This document shows, piece by piece, positions 33,941 to 44,941 of a stretch of 64,000 nt of DNA. This DNA comes from Sacculina carcini. Its lineage: Eukaryota > Arthropoda > Thecostraca > Sacculinidae. Position 1 is the first letter of the stretch. The number at the start of each line of letters is the position of its first letter. The translations under genes and the position numbers were made by a program. The stretch is taken from assembly GCA_916048095.2 (NCBI GenBank), contig OU696571.1, positions 3,954,501 through 4,018,500 on the forward strand, read 5' to 3'. The notes under the pieces are model-generated. The model saw nothing but the letters and a program-made list of their open reading frames with translations. It had not been told where the DNA came from and ran no database searches.

Positions 33941-34919
33941 GCCAATGAAATCACAGTGTCACATTTTGACGCCGTATATTGTATGCAAATTCTGCTCTGC
34001 AAATTCTGCAAATTTCAATCTATTTTCAGTCTAAAGTTCGCTGACAAAAATGCATTTATGCAATTATAGGCGATGCTTCCGTAGTGATTTTAATTGGCAC
34101 AAAAACAGTACAAATGTCCTCTCTGTCCGTTCGTCAAGATTCAATAAACGCACAACTTATATCCAGGCCATGCAAATATTATCTACCATTGTCAAACAAC
34201 GAGCATTCTACAAGGAAATAGCGTATAGTTACCAGTTTGAGCGACTTCATTGTCTGTACGCGCGAGCCGTGTACAAATACGATTGTGCTTCATTTTTGTA
34301 TTTGCCCACAAGTTTTCGATTAATTTTGCTGTGTTTGCTCACGGTGTCTTTTTCAATGCAATACACTCATAATTGCAGTCAATACGAAAATAGATCAAAG
34401 GCGGACCCAGAAATTTGGATTGGTCGGGCGATTGGGGCCAAAGCTATCACTGATTTCACTCAGAATTGTCAAAACATTTTCACTCAGGATTGTATGGCGT
34501 GTGACCAAAATTAATTTGTACTAGCAGAATGTGATGAAAATATAATTAGCTCATGATTTGGTTGAGATTGTCGATTGTCTATGCGTGAGTACCCCATCTC
34601 GGTCCGCCCATTAGGTCATTCAAGTTTTGCATAAACACTTTGCCGATTCCCTTCATGTCAATCCAGTATCTGAATTGGTATGGGTGAATGGAGTTAAACC
34701 ATGCTTAAGCATATGCAGTGAAAGCCCTCTTATACTGCATCCGAGTATCCGGCACCTTCAAGTACCCGGCACATTTTCCCCGAGTTGGTGCTCTGAAATG
34801 TTTCGCACCATTGAAACCACTCAGTTTAAAATTATGTTGAAAACCACTGGCTAATCAAAGCTCACTGTCTGATTAATACACTACTGGGTTGAAAAACGCT
34901 GAAATTCACGTGAACAAGG
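33941..34919. other. Single-copy interval, possible MITE remnant at 34398-34615
   Basis: A 154-codon frame at 34050-34514 shows no family motif and spans an apparent element end, so I do not call it a gene. AAAGGCGGACCCAGAAATT at 34398 and CTCGGTCCGCCCATTAGG at 34598-34615 look like weak inverted ends (GGCGGACC/GGTCCGCC), about 218 bp apart. No target duplication is evident. Confidence 0.35.
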
Positions 34920-35250
34920 CACGTGCAAAAAGTTTTGATGCGCTTTAAAGTCATGCAATCGGTGCTATACATGTATAACTTAACGAAATATGTATTTACG
35001 TAAATTTTATTTACGTTTGATATTTTCAGGCCTTCCCGCAAATGCTGACAGGTAACGCTTTGCTTGGATTTTCTTTTCAAAACAACATTAACTTGGCCTT
35101 GAGATCTTCCACTAGAACAAACGCTCTTAACCGGCAATGTTTGCACCCCTCGTTGGTGCGAGCCTTAAGTTGAAGCGAAGATTCTTGTGAAAAAGTAAAC
35201 AAAATATTTGTTTTGCATTTGCTTTATATTCTTCCTGAAAACACTTAGAC
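34920..35250. repeat. Partial third copy of the 2955-4025 repeat
   Basis: AAAAGTTTTGATGCGCTTTAA onward matches 3316-3620 and 33250-33545. It is more diverged and ends near the TTTATATTCTTCCTGAA block. Confidence 0.8.
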
Positions 35251-35880
35251 TGAAAACACAATACTTTTTGTTGTTGCGTTATAGAATCTCTCAAGTGCCA
35301 AGTCTGTTTATTATAATATGATTCTTCTTCTGGATATTCTTATTTATATTATTATTGTTAGTATATCAAGCAGAAATTTGGATTAAACTATGGTCTTGCA
35401 GCAAACGCAAATACGGTAGGAACAATACGGTTCGGTAAGTTATCACAATATTCACAACGTTCATATACGTAACAATATTCATATACGTTTATTATGTTAA
35501 CGTATAAGCGTAAAACAAACTTTCAACGTAAATAAACGTAAATTTTACAACCACGTGCGAGTGTAAATGCATCGTAAGGATATACAAACACAATTCGGAG
35601 GGTTGTGGGTTAACATGGGCAATACTTGTGTTATGTTTTACCTCGTGTCATCATTTCTATGAGGCCGCTTAGGAGAGGATCTGGCAAGACTCTATGGATG
35701 AGTCAAACAATGTCTTGTATACAATCGAAGGTTCTGTGGATGTTTTGTTTGAGACGAATGTGCTATCCAGAGTAGGCGCAGCAGTCAGCGGTGAAAGAGA
35801 CGCAGGACAACCAAACGTTGAGCCGATTCCAGTGGTTACCGAGATAGAGTGGAGCGTAGATGCAGAGGTGAGTAGTATTG
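35251..35880. other. Unannotated interval before a minisatellite
   Basis: AT-rich sequence to about 35640 includes repeated AACGTA words at 35455-35545. A frame from 35694 runs into the minisatellite and would encode about 60 non-repetitive residues (acidic, no recognised domain). I see no supported gene. Confidence 0.45.
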
Positions 35881-35882
35881 TG

Positions 35883-36548
35883 TGTGTACCTCTCTGTATG
35901 GTGTGTTTGTGCGAGCACCTCTCTGTGTGGGTGTGTTTGTGCGTGTACCTCTCTGTGTGGGTGTGTTTGTGCGAGTACCTCTCTGTGGGTGTGTTTGTGC
36001 GAGTACCTCTCTGTGTGGGTGTGTTTGTGCGTGTACCTCTCTGTGTGGGTGTGTTTGTGCGAGTACCTCTCTGTGTGGGTGTGTTTGTGCGAGTACCTCT
36101 CTGTGTGGGTGTGTTTGTGCGTGTACCTCTCTGTGTGGGTGTGTTTGTGCGTTTACCTCTGTGTGGGTGTCTTTTTGCGTGTGTGTACCTCTGTGTGGGT
36201 GTCTTTGTGTGTGTACCTCTCTGTGTGGGTGTGTTTGTGCGTTTACCTCTGTGTGGGTGTCTTTTTGCGTGTGTGTACCTCTGTGTGGGTGTCTTTGTGT
36301 GTGTACCTCTCTGTGTGGGTGTGTTTGTGCGTTTACCTCTGTGTGGGTGTCTTTTTGCGTGTGTGTACCTCTGTGTGGGTGTCTTTGTGTGTGTACCTCT
36401 CTGTGTGGGTGTCTTTGTGTGTGTACCTCTCTGTGTGGGTGTGTTTGTGCGTTTACCTCTGTGTGGTTGTCTTTTTGCGTGTGTGTACCTCTGTGTGGGT
36501 GTCTTTTTGCGTGTGAATGTACCTCTCTGTGTGGGTGTCTTTGTGTGT
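35883..36548. repeat. 30-bp GT-rich minisatellite with a 90-bp higher-order repeat
   Basis: The basic unit (GTACCTCTCTGTGTGGGTGT, GTTTGTGCGT) repeats about 22 times in 0.66 kb. From 36151 a higher-order period appears: GTTTACCTCT recurs at 36151, 36241 and 36331 (90 bp), then 36451. No unit has a stop in three plus and two minus frames, so five frames of 212-310 codons stay open (VCLCVYLSVW-type and THTQRHPHRE-type). These are repeat artefacts. Confidence 0.95.
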
Positions 36549-36596
36549 AACAAACAAGTAGAGTTACAAACGCGTACACATATTCACAATACTACA

Positions 36597-38590
36597 TTAC
36601 AATGGAGGCGGCGTTGCCGCGAATGACGGCCAGGCGCCAGGCTCTCGCGGCTCCCCTGAACACTCGCTCATTCTTCCGCCCAGGAGCTTGACGAAGTCGT
36701 CCAGGGATGCCCCCATCACGCCGGTGGTCTCGATAGCCATCGACACGAAATCGTACCGCTGGCACAGTTCTGCGTAGCGCCGCCGCTTTCGATCTTCTAC
36801 CGCCTGCGCTGCTGCCCCGGAAGTGACTGCGCCGTCCAGCAGATGTGTGCTGCAGAACGTGTTGACGCAGGTCACATCCCAGAGCAGCGACTTACCGTGC
36901 CTCACTGGGAACACGGTAATTCCGTCCGGTCGGCGGCCGTCGCCGCGGTCCAGGCCTCGTGGCTCCAGCACCGCGGCGATCCCTGCTGACGCCAAACTGC
37001 GGCGAATGATGTTGTTCAGCGCCGTGTGGCGTGGCAGGCGGCCGGTATTGCGACTGCAGGAGAGGCTATGGTGGCCCCACCTGTCAGTTGTGGCACCGCA
37101 GTGACACCTGTGCGGCTCTTGCACTGCGGCACCAAGTCGCAACGCCACGCCGACTCGCACGGCTTGGTCTGGCAGCAGCAAACCGAGGTTGGCGACAGGC
37201 AGCGCTGAGAGCCGAGCGCCGCTGTGAGGAGCATGTCGTCCGACACGGCGACCATGCAGCAATCACTGATGGCCGATCTCAGCTGCTCGTCGATGTCGCC
37301 CATTTGTGCGCGGGCCTGGTACACCGGCGCTGCTCTTAGCAGATACATTGCCCGCGGAACCGACGCATATCTTCTGATAAAGAACAGCGCTGGGTGCGAG
37401 CCGATGTTGGATGAGCGCTGAATCAGCAGGGACGTCTTGGCCTTGATTTCTTTCAGCGCCTCTATAATTCCGCCAGTCTGCACTGGTGCGCCGAGCAGAT
37501 GCAGGTCGGATAGAGGCGTGATCGTGGCTGAAGCGAGCAGTGATGTGGCGGCAGGAGTCGGGTGCTCGGTCTCTGCTGGTCGTGTGCCAGTGGCTGCACC
37601 CAAGCTCACGAGCTCACATTTACCAGCGTTGAGCTCGAGCTCGCCAATGCTGCCGAGGGCCGGTACCAGGCGGTTTACGTCCGCAAGCACGACATCTCTG
37701 GGTCCTGTCAGTGTGCCGTTGTCCAGGTACCACACGTTCAGAGGCGACTGGAGTGACTGGGCCACTGGGTCGACGGCGAGGGCGAACAGCACGGGCCCTA
37801 GCGGGTCTCCCTGCTGTACACCGCGACATAACCAGATTCGCGTGGTGCCGTGGTACTGCGGGGAAACGACGGGCGACTTCGTCGATCAGCGCGCGCCGAC
37901 TGACGGTGTTGAAGGCGTTGGTCACATCCAGCTTCAGCAGAATGTGACCATGCCGACCGTCAGCCTCATTGACGAAGGCGCGCGTGGCGTGAACGGCCGC
38001 TTCGCAGCCCAGCTTACACCCCACTCCGAGCTGAACGGGGCGCAACTGCTGTGCGACTGCGCTCGTCATTTTGCCAGCGATCAGTTTGCTGGCGAGGCAC
38101 CGCAAAACACTGCCGACGGCTACTGGGCGCAGCACGCCGGACTTCTTGCGCAATGCGATCAGTCGCTCGCTGTAGAATGCGCCGAGCACGAAGTCCAGGA
38201 TGCGACCCTGTAACAGGTGCACAGCTGCGTCAGTGCCTTCAGCAGCTGGGCACCCGCTTCAGCCGTCTGTGGCGCGATGAGCTGGCGGAGATGTAGCGGC
38301 CGTATTGCGTCCAGTCCTCCCGATGAGCCTTCGGGCATCGAGTGCACGGCGGAGCGGACCTCATGCTCCTCAAAAATCGGCATTGTTTCGGCGTCATGCA
38401 TCTGCAGCTGCTCGTCCGGCAATGCAGGCGGGTGCTTGCGCTCGAGCTCGGCGGTCACTGCCCCGTCGTGCCCGGCCAAGCAGTCGCTGGATGTCAGCAG
38501 GCGGAGAGCTGCACCAATGTCTCACTTCGACGACGCACTTCACGTCGACGCACTTGGCTCTGACGCCGCGGGATCTGGCCTCGTCTTCGT
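36597..38590 (-). pseudogene. LINE pol remnant with RLE-type C-terminus
   Basis: Read from 38590 down: an RT N-terminus (VRSAVHSMPEGSSGGLDAIR), a frameshift near 38220, then RPVAVGSVLRCLASKLI and LLKLDVTNAFNTVSRR. After another shift comes PLNVWYLDNGTLTGP, where the usual D-D pair is D-N. The last frame (36597-37262) has C53-x-C55-x8-H64 and C69, then R111-P-D113 and D129 (LLWDVTCVN). A Cys/His knuckle followed by RPD...D resembles the restriction-like endonuclease of R2/NeSL/CRE-type LINEs. At least two frameshifts and the altered catalytic residue make it inactive. It is markedly richer in GC than its surroundings. Confidence 0.75.
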
Positions 38591-38629
38591 CGTGCTGTGA
38601 TCGCACTCGGTTTTGCGTGTCCCGCTTCT

Positions 38630-38630
38630 C

Positions 38631-38661
<31 letters not shown>

Positions 38662-38683
38662 ACCTCTGTGTGTGTACCTCTGT
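38630..38683. repeat. (TG)n with CTCTG units
   Basis: TGTGTGTG tract followed by two TACCTCTGTG units. These resemble the 35.9-36.5 kb minisatellite, so the RLE-type LINE remnant is flanked on both sides by related GT-rich repeat sequence. Confidence 0.85.
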
Positions 38684-38737
38684 GGACAAATGGGGAGTCG
38701 GTCCCACACAGAGGTAGGACCGACTCCCCATTTGTCC
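38684..38737. repeat. Perfect 21-bp-stem hairpin
   Basis: The left arm 38684-38704 (GGACAAATGGGGAGTCGGTC plus C) and the right arm 38717-38737 are exact reverse complements around a 12-nt loop, CACACAGAGGTA. Confidence 0.95.
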
Positions 38738-38860
38738 AAGAGTCCAATGTGCCAAGGTAAACAAACTAACGCTCACGCTCTACCTAACCTAACCTAACCT
38801 AACCTCACAGTGGACGAGCGAGAAAGAGCGTGAGAGCTTGGACACATTGGACTCTTGGAC
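38734..38860. repeat. Nested inverted repeats enclosing an AACCT array
   Basis: The outer arm 38734-38755 (GTCCAAGAGTCCAATGTG, CCAA) pairs with 38838-38860 with one extra base. The inner arm 38771-38781 (GCTCACGCTCT) pairs with 38825-38837 (AGAGCGTGAG, AGC). The loop at 38782-38806 is about five copies of CCTAA/AACCT, the arthropod-type telomeric pentamer. The outer arm overlaps the end of the 38684-38737 hairpin, so the structures are compound. Confidence 0.85.
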
Positions 38861-38925
38861 GAAACCTGGCACCTCCCTCTGTGTGGTTGTCTGTGCGTGT
38901 GGGTGTGTTTGTACTCTGTGTGGTT

Positions 38926-38929
<4 letters not shown>

Positions 38930-38971
<42 letters not shown>

Positions 38972-39070
38972 CTCTCTGTGTATGTGTGTGGGTGTCTGTG
39001 TGTTTGTATGTATATTGTGCCTCTGTTTATATGCGTGGTTGTGTCTGTGGATGTAAAGGAATGTACATAC
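38930..39070. repeat. (TG)n-rich tract
   Basis: A nearly pure TG run of about 34 bp (38935-38968) is followed by TG-rich imperfect repeats. Several frames stay open through it without meaning. Confidence 0.9.
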
Positions 39071-40850
39071 TTATACGTACATACATCAAAAATATAAAAA
39101 TATAACAAGAAACGAAAAGAGAACGTATCAAAATATTGTTGTTGCATGATTTTCTATTTGTTTGAAACTAATTTTTTGCATGACCAGTGTTGTTTTTGCT
39201 TTGTCTGTATGTGTTTTTGCGTGCGTGTATGGTAAAACGCTCATTCTGCGCTTGTATGTGTCTGTGTGTCTGCTGTTGCGTGTGTATATGTGTGCTTGTG
39301 TCTGTGTGTGTGTATGTTCATTTTTTCAAATGCTAGTTTTTGTGTTTCTTTGTGTGTATGTTTCAATTTCGTCCATCAAAAGCAGGCCACAGCTTATAGC
39401 GTGGCAGCTATGATACAGCTATATGGCAGCCGCCTCTGAGCGGATAATACTTTCCATAGTGAAAGGAGGACCTGTAGCCATCGTGGACATGGCCAATGGT
39501 GGATCAAATACCTTCTGAACAGAATGTACTAAAGTAACATAGTGCTAGAGATGCAGTGCTAGTGTAGTGCTCATTGGTGTAGTTGCGTGCATGTGTGTCA
39601 TTATGTCATTATGCTGACTGGTCTTGCGCTGTCTCCTGCATGTTCTTTGCGTGTAATCACGGCATGTATTGACTGATCGGACGCTGTGAGAGTGGGTCCT
39701 CGTGTCACGTCCTGGACACGCAGAGATGATTCGTCCAAAGTCTCACATGCTAGTTGGAATGTGTGTGAACTATGAACATACGTATGACCTAGCCAAATCT
39801 TGTTGTGTGCACAGATCTACCGCCTGTGGTGATGGTGATGACAGCACTGCGGCTGATGCAACCCATCATACTGGATCTGACGCGGTCAACAATTTCAAGC
39901 ATAATGCGAGCATGAAGATAGTACCGCGCACCTGTGCGTTCTATGAGCTGTTATCAATATCATATGTGAACTCTACGAATTCTGTATCAATGAGGATGTG
40001 TTTTATTTTTTACGATGTTGTTTTTTATGTCCCAGAACTGTGCAGAATTTATGATGTGCGTGTCCCAGAACTGATATGATTGTATTACCATTGTTGATTT
40101 TTGTTTTTAAACATCAAATTATCGCGTTCCTCGTCTGTTATTATTCATTGTGAATATTGAATGACAAACATGTTAGCAAATTGTTTATAGGATGAGACTT
40201 GATCATATATTGAATGAAACTTGGCAAATCGTCTATTATTGAAACATGCAGATCACGTGGCCAGTTGTCTCTGTCACTGTCATATGAATTGTTGACAATA
40301 TATTTTGATACATCGCATATTGAGTGTAAGTGTTTCCATTCATGGTGCGTATGACTCGGATAAATTAAGATTTAATTCAGGACGGATTGGAGTTTTTGAT
40401 CGTAAAATCCATATTTAGTTTTACGTTCTTACCTCTTATAACAGAAGAGCACATATAACACATAACACATATATAGCACATCTTGCTATGACACTTTATA
40501 TGAAAAGAAACTTAAACATGTCAATAAGACTTTAAAAAATTGGAAATCAAAAGAGTATGTCAATAAAACATCCAAAATGTATTCAGATATATACTTTGAT
40601 AGAGATTATGTTGCAGTGCATTGTGCGATCATTACGTTGTGATTACGTTTTTAATCGTTCAAAAGTTTGAAAGCCACTGAGCTACATACAGCTGAGGAAA
40701 AATTGGCCAAGCTGGTCACTCGCTTAAGTTTCAGTCACTAGATACGCCACTGTCAGATGCGCTCACAACATGTACCATTTTAGCCAACGTCGATATTCAT
40801 CGATATTCATCGCATCGTACATCGTCTGCTGAGCGGTTAGCCAAAATGGT
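39071..40850. other. 1.8-kb interval with no recognised gene
   Basis: TG-rich to about 39370, then ordinary AT-rich sequence. A 125-codon plus frame at 39702-40079 shows no family motif. Near 40740-40870, GATATTCATC is repeated and GTTAGCCAAAATGGTTCG/GGCTAAAACGG form short near-palindromic words. The gypsy remnant begins just after. I see no supported function. Confidence 0.5.
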
Positions 40851-40869
40851 TCGTTGGCTAAAACGGTCG

Positions 40870-42832
40870 TAACCCCCATACTTCCACAGCACGACGCAGT
40901 GAAAGCTATAATTGAATTTCCTCTTCCAAAAACGCACGGGCATGGTAAATTTTTACCACCGTTTTTTGCCTCATGCAGCTTCACTTCTTGCTCCCTTACA
41001 CAAGCTGATAACAAATCATGCAAACAAATCCAAGGTTCCTGTCATATGGACAAACGAGGCTACAGATGCATTTGACAAGTCAAAAAACGCACTTAGCGAA
41101 GCCGCGTCGTTGCATCATCAGAATGACTCCGCGCAATTAGCTCTTTTCACAGATGCCAGGGATTACGGGATTGGTGCAGTTTTGCAGCAATGTAGTCACG
41201 GTGAGTGGCAGCCACTGGCTTTTTGGTCGAAAGAGCTGACTTCAGCTCAATCCAACTACAGTGCGTTCGGTAAAGAAGTGCTAGCCGTGTATTTATCCGT
41301 TCGACATTTCCGTCAGTATCTAGAAGGTCGAGATTTCACCATATTTACCGACCATAAGCCGCTGACGCACGCGATCCGCACTCCCACACACAACCACTCA
41401 AGGAGAGAACAGCGCCATTTAGACTACATACTACAGTTCACTGCAGATGTGCGTCATATAAGCGGCAAGTACAATGTTGTCTCTGATGTAATCAATGTTA
41501 TCTAGAGTAAGCGCCGTGTCTTCAACCATTGACATAGACTCGCTGTCAAAACAGCAGCAAGCAGATACTGAACTGCAAGAACTTTTCCAAAACGAGTGAA
41601 CCAGCTTGAAGCTGGAGTGGCAGAGTTTTCCTGCAGTTTCTCAACACAAAATTCGGTGCGATATTTCAACCGGAACACCGCGACCATTGGTGCCAACCAG
41701 AATGCGTCAGGATGTTTTCCGTATCTTGCACAGTCCTTCCCATCCAGGCCGAGCTGCAACTTTGAAGCTCGTATCCGACAGATATGTCTGGCCCAACATG
41801 CGACAAGATATCGTTACTTGGACCAAACAGTGCGCACATTGTCAAACATGTAAGATCACCAGACATAATCGTTCACCAGTCGGACAATTTGAGCTGCCCT
41901 CGCGCCGGTTTCAGCATGTGCACGTAGACATAGTAGGCCCACTTCCGTGCTCTAATGGTCACCAATATATTTTGACAGTGATTCACAGGTTTACACGCTG
42001 GCCAGAAGCATGTCCTGACATATCGGCCGATACGGTAGCACGACATTTCATTTCAACTTGGGTGTCACGTTTCGGTGTCCCCGAGAGTATTGTCTCAGAC
42101 AGAGGCACTCAATTCACAAGCCACCTCTGTAGACAACTCAACAACTGTTTCGGATCCAACACGCGCTTGACAACGGCGTACAATCCGGCAGCCAACGGCC
42201 TAGTAGAACGGCTTCACCGCCAGCTCAAAGGCGCACTTCGGGGTTGTAGTGACTGGACAAACAGACTGCCAATAGTCATGTTAGGTATTCGGTCCTGCAT
42301 GAAATCACCTTTAAATTGTTCCTCCGCCGAGCTGGTATATGGTGCCAAATTGCGTTTACCAGGTGAATTGTTAAATAGACAACCACAATTGACTCACACA
42401 TATTGTCAGTCTGCCAAACAATTGTCTGAACATTTCAGTGCTATCCGGCCACAGCAGACCCGTGCAGCTGAGACAGCAGTGTTCCACCTGCCCAGCTTGT
42501 CCGATGCAGATTTCGTGTTCGTTTGTCATGACGGCCACAGACGTCTGCTGCAGCCGGTGTACCAGGGGCCGTACAAGGTGGTGAAACGTACGCCAAAAAC
42601 GTTCACTATTGAGCGGCATGGACACGAGGTGGTCGGCATTGATCGTCTGCGTCCAGCATTTCTGGAAAATGAGAATATTTCTTCCGCTCCGGAGAACGAC
42701 AGCTTCGTGCATCAGGCAAAACAAAACTCCACCAAGATCACTCACACACAGACGCACACCACACCACTATCCATTTTGTACCGTACCCGATCTGGCAGAG
42801 CTGTCAAACCTCCGGTTCGTTTCTCGCCATGA
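40870..42832 (+). pseudogene. Ty3/gypsy pol remnant: RT end, RNase H, integrase
   Basis: The RT end (IIEFPLPKT) shifts frame into GMVNFYHRFLPHAASL. RNase H follows with TDARDYGIGAVLQ, KEVLAVYLSVRHF and FTDHKPLTHA. A frameshift near 41495 and a stop near 41599 precede the integrase frame (41606-42832). There an H-x-H...C-x2-C zinc site (SHPGRAATL, CAHCQTC) is followed by D108, D165 and E201, giving D-56-D-35-E (VHVDIVGPL, VSDRGTQF, GLVERLHR). Integrase would join cDNA ends to host DNA. Gag, protease and most of RT are missing upstream, so the copy is dead although the integrase frame itself is intact. Confidence 0.92.
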
Positions 42833-42835
42833 TCT

Positions 42836-42847
42836 AAAGGGGGGCTC
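42836..42847 (+). other. Polypurine tract of the gypsy element
   Basis: AAAGGGGGGCTC lies 4 bp after the pol stop and directly before a TG that would open the 3' LTR. This is the expected place for the plus-strand primer. Confidence 0.6.
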
Positions 42848-42848
42848 A

Positions 42849-43706
42849 TGTGGCGTGTCATGCATATTTTATTCATTGTATAAATGTGTGTATATTTAAA
42901 TGTGTACGCGTGCGCGTATGCGTTTATATGTATGTGCCGCACGTGTTTGTATGTTTGTGTGGCATGCCTTCTAGAATGTTCGGTGTAGGTTAGGTGACGT
43001 GTGTCTGCGTACAACCAGCAAACACGCTTGTTGCATGTGTGTACGTGTGCGTATGTGTCTCTATGTATGTGCCGCATGTGTCTGTATGTTTGTGTGGCAT
43101 GCGTTTTAGAATATTCCATGTAGGTTAGGTGACGTGTGTGTGCGTGTTAGCTTGCGAAAATAGTTCAGCCAATCACAGTAGACTACGTGCTGGCGTGATC
43201 ACATAGCTACCAATCGGGTGGTTACATTTGTCTTTTACTATTGCCTGGCCAATTGTGTTCCAATGTTCATACGCGGTCGGGTCGATGCACACGCACGGCA
43301 TAGTTTATTTAAGTCCCGTCGCCTCGGTGCGCGGGCAGTTGCACTGGGACTTTGGCAATAACTTGACTGACAGGGCTACTCTCTATCTCTCTCTGTCTCG
43401 CTCGCCTTGTGTCAGTTTGACCCGAGCATCGTCCGACACATTGTGTTGTACAACGTGCTCGTTGCGATTGCCGCGCATTGGCCTAGGATATTACCTGTAT
43501 TACTTGTAACGGTGCAGTAGCTGTTTCAGTGGAGGACTCGCTACACCACTGTTACGGAATTATGTGCCGCGGCCTTCGTGCCGAGGTTTTGCTCGTCTCC
43601 GGCCTTGTGATATTCTTTGTACTATTGTTACTGTGTATTTATAATATATCTGATGTGCTACACCGCTCTTTGTTATGTGCGCGCTCTGAACGAGCTTCGC
43701 GTAACA
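42849..43706 (+). mobile_element. Putative 3' LTR of the gypsy element
   Basis: It starts TGTGGCGTGTC right after the polypurine tract. A TTTATTTAAG TATA-like box lies at about 43303-43312, upstream of a pyrimidine-rich start region. A TAACA end near 43702-43706 is the best candidate for the right border. It contains a direct repeat of about 80 bp at a 135-bp offset (TATGTGCCGC at 42931 and 43066). No 5' LTR is present for comparison, so both borders are inferred. GTGCCCAGAACGCAG just outside resembles a primer-binding region. Confidence 0.5.
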
Positions 43707-43742
43707 GTGCCCAGAACGCAGCCAGGAGCTTGACCTAGGTCT

Positions 43743-44140
43743 GCCTCTGTCACAGTCGTCGCTAATCCCTGCTCACGTGGTCAACACGTGCAAGTTGCAG
43801 CGTGCATTGACGCATCGACGTCAACGCCCATGTGCAGCGGCTAGCGCTGCAGCGTCGGCCCTTGCACAGGCGGTGCAAGAACGAAGACGATGGGAATATA
43901 GAGGAAAAGGCGCTGGTAAGAATGTCGGCTGGTGGTTCTTGTACTAATGTCAAGAGAAGGCCGTAGATCGCGGATATTTAGCCCATGATTGAATCCAAAA
44001 TTATACTGTCTGTTTTCCAGGGCCGGCTCAATGGTCAGCGCTATTTCAGGGTGAATAAATTTAGTCTGCAAAGGCTTTATTTATCCAAAAGAACTAGCCT
44101 CATTTTAGTATTAATTCAATCAATGCTGATACAAATATGT
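43743..44140. repeat. Direct copy of the 4166-4563 repeat
   Basis: Almost identical to the 4.2 kb copy over 398 bp. It begins about 36 bp after the putative LTR end. In this copy the sequence continues into GCGAAATCAACATCTGAG, so the right border is set by comparison of the two copies. Confidence 0.78.
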
Positions 44141-44234
44141 GCGAAATCAACATCTGAGTTTATGTTCAAAGCGCGTGAATTATTCGCTAGAGCGCTAGCG
44201 TTCAGGACAAAATCTATCTAAAAATCTAAAATAA

Positions 44235-44467
44235 AAACATACGCACAACGGGCGGGTTTCAATGGTAGATGGTGATGTTAAGTTATAAATATATTTTGGA
44301 AACATTATGATGAAAAAGTTTGGTCATTTTTCATTGTTTCGTGTCTGAGTTCTGAATTATTCAGCACGACGGGCAGGTTCATATATGAGGTGAATCGAGA
44401 GATATTTTGTCATAATTAAAATGAAAATATTCACATTTAGACATTTTTATTGGTTAGCATATTTACA
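44235..44467 (+). mobile_element. Helitron-type module fragment
   Basis: GCACAACGGGCGGGTTTCAATG, GGTGATGTTAAGTTATAAATAT and CAGCACGACGGGCAGGTTC are the same modules as at 19420-19560 and 63330-63440. The fragment stops at TATTTACAG, directly abutting the dispersed repeat at 44468. Confidence 0.75.
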
Positions 44468-44580
44468 GGATCGATTAATTGAGTGGAAACAATCAGCATG
44501 ACAGAGTTTGAATATCTCTTATATTTTTTTTGTATTTCTGCGTGTAACGATATTTTTTCCTACTTTATGCTCTTTTGTTT
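44468..44580. repeat. Copy of the 811-870 and 1657-1720 repeat pieces
   Basis: GATCGATTAATTGAGTGG through CATGACAGAGTTTGAA matches 815-860. It then joins directly to TTTTGTATTTCTGCGTGTAACG, matching about 1657-1720. The intermediate 0.8 kb seen in the first copy is absent. Confidence 0.75.
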
Positions 44581-44796
44581 ATGTGTCCATGCATTTTTTG
44601 ATGTTCAAAATGTTTTCATCAACTCGTCATAACCAAAAGATTCACCAAAAGAGGTCAATAAAAATATTGTTTGTAGAATTTGTTCATATAAGCACTATCG
44701 CGAAGATGTTGCATAGTGATGCATGTACATGACTGATCGCTCCCAAGATTCAGCCCCCTAACCAAATTAATTAAGCCCTTCCAATAATTGCACTCT

Positions 44797-44810
44797 GGAT
44801 CCGCCACTGA
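44797..44810. repeat. Isolated hAT-type terminus
   Basis: TGGATCCGCCACTG resembles the right-hand end of CAGTGGCGGATC-type hAT elements. A matching left end was not found nearby, so only one end is supported. Confidence 0.4.
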
Positions 44811-44941
44811 TGTGTCAGTTTGGTCTTAGCTGTCCTATGTGGTGGCATGTGTGGTAGTTAGATATACTAGCTTTGGTGCAGATTCGGATCTGTGAAATTT
44901 TTGCGAGAAGGTCGTATCCTGCATCTACGACTGAGGACGCA

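Noticed and set aside
34050-34514. 154-codon plus-strand frame
   Set aside because: No recognisable domain, overlaps an apparent MITE end at 34398, and has no copy elsewhere to test conservation.
35669-36626. Six long overlapping frames on both strands (up to 310 codons) that look like Cys/Val-rich or Thr/His-rich proteins
   Set aside because: All are produced by a 30-bp stop-free minisatellite; five frames open at once is a repeat signature, not coding.
38782-38806. Interstitial telomere or chromosome end
   Set aside because: Only about five AACCT units inside a hairpin loop; too short to claim a telomeric tract.
39702-40079. 125-codon plus-strand frame
   Set aside because: No family motif or supporting context; length is within chance for this composition.
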